Shown here: piece by piece, positions 14,296 to 19,612 of the stretch | Numbering within the stretch: position 1 is the stretch's first letter | Layout: the number at the start of each line of letters is the position of its first letter | From: CAZEVY01 sp964515555 | Lineage (GTDB): Bacteria > Acidobacteriota > Terriglobia > Bryobacterales > Bryobacteraceae | Assembly (NCBI GenBank): GCA_964515555.1 | Contig: CAZEVY010000102.1 | Coordinates: forward strand, 1 to 19,612 | Reading direction: 5' to 3' | Length of the DNA stretch: 19,612 nucleotides | Notes under the pieces: generated by a model | The model's database searches: none | Told to the model about the DNA's origin: nothing | What the model saw: only the letters and a program-made list of their open reading frames with translations | Position numbers and translations under genes: made by a program

Positions 14296-17009
14296 GGCAG
14301 AGGCCGGTCCATCATCCAGATGTTGCCCGACAGGTCGCCCAGCGAAAGCACCACCATCCCACCGGCGACCGCCAGGCCGATCCGCGAATCGAAGCCGCGA
14401 TGCTTCTGCATCGACCGCCGGACATGATGGAAGTGCTCGACGGCGGCGAGGTCGCCGACGGGCTTGCGAGTCGATGCGTCCAGCCGCCGCGCCCACAGGC
14501 ACCGGAAGCCGTCGCGATCGGAGAGAAAGTAGAGCATGCCGCCGCCGGGCGACCAGGCCGGCACGCGATAGGCCGCGTCCGCCCCGGTCACGGCGATCCA
14601 CTGCTCGCGCGGCGCGGCCTTCCCGTCGGCGATGCGCGCCAGGAACACCTGGGAGCGCGGCGAGCCTTTCCCGGTGGCGTGAAACGCCACCCAGCCGCCG
14701 TCGGGCGAGAGAACGCCGTCGTAGAGCGCGCCGGATGCGGGCACGAGCACCGACACCTTGCCGGTGGCCGCGTCGAGCAGGCGTACGTCCTCGGGAGAAT
14801 CGTGCGGCTCGAGCAGCACCTGCCGGCCGTCGTGGGAGACCGCGCTCGGCGTGCCGCAGGACTTGCACAGCTCGGTCACCGTGCCGCCTCGCGACGACAC
14901 GCGCATAATGTGCCCTTCGACGCTGGCGAACGTCACCCAGCTCGCGTCGCCGGAGAGACGCGGGCGATAGACGCCGCGCGGGATCGAGACGATGGCGGTC
15001 TCGCGCCTGGTGGCGAGTTCGAGCATGCTGATCGCGGCGCCGCCCGACCGCCGGATCGAGTAGGCCAGGCGCGTGCCGTCGCGCGAGAGCGACGGGTAGA
15101 GTTCCGACGAGTTGCCCTCGGTGAGGCGGCGTATCGGCCCGGTGCGCCGGCCGTTCTCCACCTCCACCGGAATCGCCCACAAGTCGAAGTTCAGCGACTG
15201 GCTGGCGAAGGCGATGCGCTCGGCCGTCGCCGTGCGGCCCGCGGTGGCGCCGATTTCGTTCGATGTGCCCGAGGTAAGCCGCACGGGATCGCCGCGCGGC
15301 CGAGCGGTCGCCGGATCGATCTCGAGCGCCCACAGATTGACGGGATCGCCGAAGCGCGCCGCGAACAGCACGCGACCGCCTTCGATCCACCTCGCCGCTG
15401 TGACGTGCTGCTGCGAAGCGGGAGGTCCGTACTCTCCGTCGAGCTTCGCCAGTATGCCGACCGCGCGCGCGCCGCCTCCGTCGACCGGCACGACCCACCA
15501 GTCGGGTCCGCGCTCCGCGGCCGTTCGACGTCCCATCACCAGCAACTCGCCGCCTCCCGGCGACCAGACCGGATAGAGTGCGGCGACCAAGCCTCCGGAA
15601 ATCTCGCGCGGCGGTCCGCCGCCGCTGGGGACGATCCACGTCCGTGCCGATCCGGGCACCAGCGACGCCCCGTCGAGCCCTGTCCAGTAGGCGATGAAGC
15701 GGCCGTCGGGAGAGAAGCGTGGGCTCCGACCGCCTTGCGCGATCAGCGCCGGTTCGCCGCCAAGCGCCGGCGCGGCATACACGCCGCCGCCCTCCCTCTC
15801 GGACCGGAATACGACGCGGGTGCCGTCGGGCGAGAGATCGGGATCGGTCTCGTCGGCCTCGTCGCGCGTGAGCTGGAGCGGCGATTCGCCGCCGGTCTGC
15901 TGAATCCAGATGTCCATGTTGCCCGCGCCGGCGCGATCGGAGGCGTACGCCACAAGACTCCCGTCGCGCGACAGCGAGGGCGATTCGGTCAACCCGCCGT
16001 CGGTGGTAATCGGTTCAATGGCGGGCTGGTGCGCCAGCGGCGGCGCGAATCCGCGATACCAGATCGCGCCGAGAGCGAGCGCCGCGCCCGCCGTCGCCGC
16101 CGCCAGCCACTTCCACCACGACCGGCGCCCGGCGGCGCGGCCCGCGCTTTGCCCGGCGGCCCACTCGTCGCGCGACTGCTCCAGCAGCGCACCGACATCG
16201 GCGGCGTGGCGCCAGCGGCGATCGGGATCCTTGCGCAGGCAGCCGGCGATGACGCGCTCGAGCGACGCGGGGATGTCCGGCGTCAGCTCGCGCATCGGCG
16301 TGGGGTCCTTGTGAATGACGGCGCCGAGGATGCTGAGGTCGGAGCCGCCGGTGAAGGCGCGGCGGCCGGTGGCCATTTCGTAGAGCACGCAGCCGAAGGA
16401 AAACAGGTCGGCGCGCGAGTCGACGGGTCTTGCTTCGGCCTGTTCGGGCGCGATGTAGGCGAAGGTGCCCATGATGGCGCCTTCGACGGTGAGGGTTTCG
16501 GCCTCGCGAGCGTCGCCGGAGGGAGCTTCGCGCGCCTTGGCGAGTCCGAAATCGACCAGCTTGGCGTCGCCGCGCTCGTTGATCATGACGTTGCCGGGCT
16601 TGAGGTCCCGGTGGACGATGCCGGCGTCGTGCGCGGCGGCGAGCGCCGAGGCCGTCTGAATCGCCCAGCGGTAGAGCTGCTCGAGCGGCAGGCGCTTGCG
16701 GAGGTGCTCGCGCAGCGACTTGCCGTCGACGTACTCCATCGCGATGTAGTCGATGCCGCGGTCGGCGCCGATCTCGTAGATGGTGACGATGTGGGGGTGG
16801 TTGAGGGCGGAGGCGGCCTCGGCTTCGCGGAGGAAGCGGCGGCGCACGCGGTCGGCGGCTTCGGCGCCTTCGCTGAGAATCTTCAGCGCCACGGTACGTT
16901 GCAGCGTGATGTCGAGCGCCCGGTAAACGCGGCCTCCGCCGCCGGCGCCAAGGAGACCCTGGATCTCATACCGGCCAAGGCGAGCGCCGGGCTCGAGGTC
17001 GATGGGCAC
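14292..17009 (-). CDS. Serine/threonine protein kinase with C-terminal TolB/WD40-like propeller
   Basis: This 905-residue membrane kinase has a Hanks-type catalytic domain (about 12-277): glycine loop GAGGGGRVY (21-29), Lys43 in VALK, HRDLKPGN (133-140, catalytic Asp135), DFG (153-155) and APE (188-190). The glycine loop has Gly where GxGGMGxVY usually has Met. A single membrane span (about 299-318, WWKWLAAATAGAALALGAIW) is followed by about 580 residues of TolB/PD40-like repeats, such as LSRDGSLVAYASDR, LSPDGTRVVFRSE and FSPDGRFIAYW, forming an outward-facing propeller. Such kinases are abundant in Acidobacteriota and presumably sense extracytoplasmic ligands, though targets are unknown. The start is GTG 17009 with a weak SD, 42 bases after the serine hydrolase stop. 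It is coupled at its 3' end to the glycosyltransferase, which suggests that both act in one response. Confidence 0.92.
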   Translation of the reverse strand: MPIDLEPGARLGRYEIQGLLGAGGGGRVYRALDITLQRTVALKILSEGAEAADRVRRRFLREAEAASALNHPHIVTIYEIGADRGIDYIAMEYVDGKSLREHLRKRLPLEQLYRWAIQTASALAAAHDAGIVHRDLKPGNVMINERGDAKLVDFGLAKAREAPSGDAREAETLTVEGAIMGTFAYIAPEQAEARPVDSRADLFSFGCVLYEMATGRRAFTGGSDLSILGAVIHKDPTPMRELTPDIPASLERVIAGCLRKDPDRRWRHAADVGALLEQSRDEWAAGQSAGRAAGRRSWWKWLAAATAGAALALGAIWYRGFAPPLAHQPAIEPITTDGGLTESPSLSRDGSLVAYASDRAGAGNMDIWIQQTGGESPLQLTRDEADETDPDLSPDGTRVVFRSEREGGGVYAAPALGGEPALIAQGGRSPRFSPDGRFIAYWTGLDGASLVPGSARTWIVPSGGGPPREISGGLVAALYPVWSPGGGELLVMGRRTAAERGPDWWVVPVDGGGARAVGILAKLDGEYGPPASQQHVTAARWIEGGRVLFAARFGDPVNLWALEIDPATARPRGDPVRLTSGTSNEIGATAGRTATAERIAFASQSLNFDLWAIPVEVENGRRTGPIRRLTEGNSSELYPSLSRDGTRLAYSIRRSGGAAISMLELATRRETAIVSIPRGVYRPRLSGDASWVTFASVEGHIMRVSSRGGTVTELCKSCGTPSAVSHDGRQVLLEPHDSPEDVRLLDAATGKVSVLVPASGALYDGVLSPDGGWVAFHATGKGSPRSQVFLARIADGKAAPREQWIAVTGADAAYRVPAWSPGGGMLYFLSDRDGFRCLWARRLDASTRKPVGDLAAVEHFHHVRRSMQKHRGFDSRIGLAVAGGMVVLSLGDLSGNIWMMDRPLP

Positions 17010-17051
17010 GATTTGATCTTACCCGCGGCGGCGACCTCCGGGAAGGCTCGT

Positions 17052-18278
17052 CTAATCGACGATCGCCTGCGTCGCCATGTTCTGGAACTCCACGCGCGAA
17101 TTGAGGTGCGAGTACGGCCGAAGCTGCTTCATGTAGATCCCGATGAGCTGCTCCTTGGGGTCGATCCAGAAGTACGTGCCGAAGGCGCCGCCCCATCCGT
17201 AGGATCCCGGCGAGGCCAGCCGCGCCGCCTGCCCTGGATTCGTTAGAACGCTGAAGCCCAGTCCGAAACGATGACCCGCGAGCGTCGGCCACAGCGCGTG
17301 GTCGGCGATGTGATTCGCGGTCATCAGCTCGATGCTCTTGCGGCTCAGCAGGCGTTTGCCGTTGAGAGCGCCGCCATTCAGCAGCATCTGCGCGAACAGG
17401 TAATAATCTTCGACGGTCGAAGAGAGGCCGCCGCCCCCGGAGAAATAGCGCCGCGATCCGCGCGTCTGCATGACCGGCTTCACGCCTTTATCCGCGGGCG
17501 CGTAGTTAGTCGCCAGGCGCGGCATCTTCTCGTCCGGAACATAGAAGAACGTATCCTGCATCCCGAGCGGCGCGAAGATGCGCTCGTCGAAATAACGGTC
17601 GAGCGGCAGCCCGGAGACGACCTCGACGAGACGGCCGAGTACGTCGGTCGCGGGACCGTACTCCCAGGCGGTCCCCGGATGGAACGCGAGGGGGAGCTTC
17701 GCGAGACGGCTGACGAAGTCGCCGATGGTCCATTCGGGCTTGCGCTCGGCGGCGAGCTGCGGAAGGAGCGCCGCCGCCGGTCCAGTCGAGCTCGCGAGTC
17801 CCGCGGTGTGCGTGAGCAGGTGTTGGATGGTAATCTCCCCGCGCGCGGGCACGGTGGTGTGTGCGGTCGTTCCCTCGCCGGGCCGCGTGGCGACGGCGAC
17901 CTTCGCGTCCTTGAATTCCGGGATGAACTTCGATATCGGATCGGTGAGTTGAAGGCGGCCCTCCTCGAACAGCATCATTACCGCCACGCTGGTGATCGGC
18001 TTTGTCATGGACGCGATTCGGAAGATGGCGTCGACCGGCATGGGCCTCTTCGACTCCAGGTCCTGGTAGCCGTGCGCCTCCAGGTGCACGACCGAGCCGC
18101 GCCGCGCGACCAGCGTCACCGCGCCGGCGATCTCCTGGCGGTCGAGATAGCGCGCGACGCTGGTGCGGATGCGCTCGAGGCGCTCGGTCGAGACGCCCGC
18201 GCTTTCCGGGCGAGCGCTGGGAAGACGTCCGGCGGCGAACGCCGAGGCGCAAAACAGAACGATCGCGATGCGTTTCAT
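17052..18278 (-). CDS. Secreted serine hydrolase, class C beta-lactamase/EstB family
   Basis: This 408-residue protein has a short signal peptide (MKRIAIVLFCASAFAAG) and a beta-lactamase-related serine hydrolase domain. The nucleophile motif is Ser90-Met-Thr-Lys93 (IASMTKP). The second motif is Tyr207 in EYGPATDVLG, as in EstB-type esterases rather than the Y-A-N of AmpC. A typical LLTHTAGL (154-161) and the C-terminal GYGWGG-like SYGWGGAFGTYFW are present. Likely a periplasmic esterase, D-amino peptidase or lactonase; true beta-lactamase activity is not implied. The ATG (18278-18276) overlaps the preceding stop in ATGA, with AAAGGGA upstream as SD, so it is translationally coupled to the small secreted protein before it. 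The frame's upstream extension is a shadow of that gene. Confidence 0.88.
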   Translation of the reverse strand: MKRIAIVLFCASAFAAGRLPSARPESAGVSTERLERIRTSVARYLDRQEIAGAVTLVARRGSVVHLEAHGYQDLESKRPMPVDAIFRIASMTKPITSVAVMMLFEEGRLQLTDPISKFIPEFKDAKVAVATRPGEGTTAHTTVPARGEITIQHLLTHTAGLASSTGPAAALLPQLAAERKPEWTIGDFVSRLAKLPLAFHPGTAWEYGPATDVLGRLVEVVSGLPLDRYFDERIFAPLGMQDTFFYVPDEKMPRLATNYAPADKGVKPVMQTRGSRRYFSGGGGLSSTVEDYYLFAQMLLNGGALNGKRLLSRKSIELMTANHIADHALWPTLAGHRFGLGFSVLTNPGQAARLASPGSYGWGGAFGTYFWIDPKEQLIGIYMKQLRPYSHLNSRVEFQNMATQAIVD

Positions 18279-18664
18279 GGCTGTTTCCCTTTCGAAGCTT
18301 CGAAATCGCCCTGGTCTACGGGCTGTTTGGCGGGCAGCGCGACGGTGGTGTACTTCCCCGCGATGCGATCGCCGGAGAGCTCGCCGCGGATGGTCGATTG
18401 CAGCAGGTTGCCGCCGAGATCGAACTCGTACTGCACCTCGACCTTCGCGCCGTCGACCTTCACCATGGTGACCTTTGTCTTCACCTCGGTCTCGGCGATC
18501 GTGAACGCGACATCGGCCTTCCATTCGGAGCCTGCGCCCGCGAGCGCGACCGTGAAGCCGCCATTTGCCGACGATCCGGTCCACTTTCCGGTGTATTTTC
18601 CCGCGACCGATTGCGCGGCGAGCGGCGACACGGCGAGTATCGCCAGAGCGAGCGTACGAAGCAT
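18275..18664 (-). CDS. Small secreted beta-rich protein, function unknown
   Basis: These 129 residues have a clear signal peptide (MLRTLALAILAVSPLAAQ, cleavage after AQ or so). Alternating strands follow, such as GKYTGKWTGSSANGGFTVAL and KVTMVKVDGAKVEVQYEFDL, with a final RIAGKYTTVALPA. The pattern of G-K-Y-T/W-x-G openings resembles small lipocalin- or YceI-like barrels that occur beside or fused to EstB-type hydrolases in Acidobacteriota, but I cannot name the family. It is ATGA-coupled to the serine hydrolase, so the pair probably acts together in the periplasm. A TAGAAT at 18677-18672 (minus strand) could be a -10 box, without a convincing -35. Confidence 0.75.
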   Translation of the reverse strand: MLRTLALAILAVSPLAAQSVAGKYTGKWTGSSANGGFTVALAGAGSEWKADVAFTIAETEVKTKVTMVKVDGAKVEVQYEFDLGGNLLQSTIRGELSGDRIAGKYTTVALPAKQPVDQGDFEASKGKQP

Positions 18665-18682
18665 GAAGGCGATTCTATCGCG

Positions 18683-18829
18683 TCAAAGCGACTCGTGGAC
18701 CTGGATCGCCATCCAGGTCTCTCTACGTGACGCCGCAAAGCTCGCGGCCACCAGAATGGCCCTCCCGGCGACCACCTTGAACTTTCCGTCCTAGGGAAGC
18801 TGGCCGAACTGGTTCCGCGTGCATACCAT
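18683..18829 (-). pseudogene. Possible broken small gene with one in-frame TAG
   Basis: An ATG (18829-18827) overlaps the TGA of the methyltransferase-like gene (TGATG). It opens MVCTRNQFGQLP, then meets TAG (18793-18791). The same frame continues DGKFKVVAGRAILVAASFAA and SRRETWMAIQVHESL, ending at TGA (18685-18683). Both halves look like one natural protein of about 48 residues. The third-position GC of the second half is about 80%, like real genes here. The plus strand is also open here, so chance is a live alternative. A decayed gene, a sequencing error or a stop codon read through would all fit. I do not recognise the family. Confidence 0.35.
18698..18719. repeat. Perfect 9-bp inverted repeat (hairpin)
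   Basis: Arms GACCTGGAT (18698-18706) and ATCCAGGTC (18711-18719) with a four-base loop make a strong stem in either strand's RNA. No T-run follows on the minus strand, the side of the thiC transcript. It lies in the gap between the thiC-linked genes and the next minus-strand gene, so it could be a terminator-like or protective hairpin, or simply coding sequence of the small broken gene it overlaps. Confidence 0.5.
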
Positions 18830-19155
18830 CACGTCGGTCGCCAAGGCGCTTGCGATTCGATTCTACCTCCCAGTGCGAGCACGCGCGTCACCTCGCTCGC
18901 CGGCGGCGCCCCGCTCGAATCGACGATTACCGAAAAGAACCCGTCCTGCCACGGAATCTCCGCCGGGGTGGCGGCGTGGAACATCACGTTGTCGAGATCC
19001 GTCGCGGCGAGCCGGGCGTCCGCCACTTCCTCAGGGGTTCCGATGCCCACGAGAATCCCGCGAGGCAGCCGTGCGGCGACGCGCCGCACGGTGGCGGGGT
19101 CGGGAATCGAGAGGAACAGGACGCGGTCTCCAGGTTGGAGCGCGCCTTCGATCAT
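18829..19155 (-). CDS. Short degenerate methyltransferase-like protein coupled to thiC
   Basis: This 108-residue protein's strand order resembles a class I SAM-methyltransferase Rossmann core: GDRVLFLSIPD (9-19), GILVGIG (34-40), DNVMFHAATPAEIPWQDGFFSVIVD (about 56-80) and SEVTRVLALGGRI (about 87-99). The glycine loop of motif I (E-x-G-x-G-x-G) is missing; SIPD stands where it should be, so SAM binding is doubtful. Its ATG (19155-19153) overlaps the thiC stop in ATGA, so it is translated behind thiC. Function unknown; a structural or regulatory partner in thiamine synthesis is only a guess. The frame extends upstream through the thiC repeats, but that part is a shadow. Confidence 0.65.
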   Translation of the reverse strand: MIEGALQPGDRVLFLSIPDPATVRRVAARLPRGILVGIGTPEEVADARLAATDLDNVMFHAATPAEIPWQDGFFSVIVDSSGAPPASEVTRVLALGGRIESQAPWRPT

Positions 19156-19612
19156 GGAGCCGCGATCTTCACGAGACCGCCTTCGGCAGTGACGAGACCG
19201 CCTTCGGCGGTGACGAGACCGCCTTCGGCGGTGACGAGACCGCCTTCGGCGGTGACCAACTCCCCGTTGCCGGAAAGCACGGCCTCGGCCTCCTCGGCGG
19301 TGAAGCTCTCCACCTTCGACGAAATGTTCATCGAGCAGAACTTCGGACCGCACATCGAGCAGAAGTGGGCGTCCTTGAACCCCTCCTCGGGCAGCGTCTC
19401 GTCGTGCATGGCGCGAGCCGTCTCGGGGTCGAGCGACAGCTCGAACTGACGGTTCCAGTCGAAGCGGTAGCGGGCGCGCGAGAGCTCGTCGTCGCGATCG
19501 CGGGCGCCGGGGCGATGGCGCGCGATGTCGGCGGCGTGCGCGGCGATCTTGTAGGCGATGATGCCCTGCTTCACGTCCTCCTTGTTCGGCAGCCCCAGGT
19601 GCTCCTTGGGCG
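19152..19612 (-). CDS. thiC: Phosphomethylpyrimidine synthase ThiC, 3' part
   Basis: These are the C-terminal 152 residues of the radical-SAM enzyme that rearranges aminoimidazole ribotide into hydroxymethylpyrimidine phosphate for thiamine. The family's C-terminal region is recognisable: PKEHLGLPNKEDVKQGIIAY, HAADIARHRPGARDRDDELS, FELSLDPETARAMHDETLP, and the 4Fe-4S motif HFCSMCGPKFCSM with C-x-x-C-x-x-x-x-C. After that the chain runs ESFTAEEAEAVLSGNGELV and then an unusual tail of GGLVTAE repeats ending VKIAAP, encoded by the 21-bp tandem repeat. The tail is probably exposed and dispensable, since it lies beyond the cluster. The start and any TPP riboswitch lie outside the window. The stop overlaps the next start (ATGA). 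Confidence 0.97.
   Translation of the reverse strand, partial: PKEHLGLPNKEDVKQGIIAYKIAAHAADIARHRPGARDRDDELSRARYRFDWNRQFELSLDPETARAMHDETLPEEGFKDAHFCSMCGPKFCSMNISSKVESFTAEEAEAVLSGNGELVTAEGGLVTAEGGLVTAEGGLVTAEGGLVKIAAP
19171..19254. repeat. 21-bp tandem repeat, four copies, in the 3' end of thiC
   Basis: Four head-to-tail 21-bp units (19171-19191, 19192-19212, 19213-19233, 19234-19254). The last three are identical and the first differs by one base (GCA for GCG). The unit is a multiple of three, so it encodes repeated GGLVTAE heptapeptides in the thiC frame without breaking it. Copy number is likely to vary between strains through slippage. Confidence 0.92.

Noticed and set aside
14400..17246. 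Plus-strand open frame of 948 codons opposite the kinase
   Set aside because: The kinase motifs on the minus strand are unambiguous; the plus frame is Arg/Ala/Gly-rich with no motif and arises from high third-position GC.
19171..19254. Repeats considered as a CRISPR array linked to the cas6-like gene
   Set aside because: The 21-bp units are directly adjacent with no spacers and lie in frame within thiC, about 12 kb from the cas6-like gene.
18829..19353. Longer methyltransferase-like protein beginning with a His/Arg-rich repeat region
   Set aside because: The upstream part is the thiC tandem repeat read in another frame; the ATG overlapping the thiC stop gives the sensible start.

Overview
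The window is GC-rich bacterial DNA. It carries a soluble Ser/Thr kinase with a TolB-like propeller, an Asp-box repeat protein, an EstB-type serine hydrolase, LptD (so a diderm) and a solitary Cas6-family protein. This mix suggests Acidobacteriota, perhaps Solibacter/Bryobacter-like. That placement is inferred from gene content and protein style, not from a marker gene. Coding density is very high. The longest stretch with no intact gene is about 160 bp (18665-18828), and it holds what looks like a decayed small gene. No rRNA, tRNA, CRISPR array, IS element or integrase was seen.

Left part (1-6227). The edge holds a broken junction: an open minus-strand reading frame of atypical codon use runs off the edge and abuts a gltD that has lost its N-terminal third. 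Next come a PIG-L deacetylase (-) and a divergent DCC-family protein (+). A consensus sigma70 promoter with an ArsR-like inverted repeat drives an apparently leaderless arsM. Then follow a ThiE/TenI-family gene, a stand-alone CTP-synthase-type amidotransferase domain with altered catalytic residues, and an orphan protein resembling circularly permuted ATP-grasp enzymes.

Middle part (6228-10878). A Cas6-family (PF10040-type) gene overlaps the lptD stop codon by one base (TGATG), so the two look translationally coupled, with no CRISPR array in the window. Divergent from lptD is a zinc-ribbon plus RDD membrane protein. It is followed by a small four-helix membrane protein with its own good promoter and a strong Shine-Dalgarno (SD).

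Right part (10903-19612), all on the minus strand. Read in transcription order: the 3' end of thiC (with a 21-bp tandem repeat in its C-terminal coding region); an ATGA-coupled degenerate methyltransferase-like gene; a TGATG-coupled tiny gene broken by a TAG; a secreted small beta-rich protein ATGA-coupled to a beta-lactamase-fold serine hydrolase; a TolB-propeller kinase GTGA-coupled to a glycosyltransferase with polypeptide-GalNAc-transferase-like motifs; a 36-residue Lys/Ala-rich peptide with a near-perfect SD; and a large Asp-box protein. The stop/start overlaps make operons likely. The most unusual items are the cas6-lptD pair, the thiC tail repeat with its coupled remnants, and the chimeric left edge.
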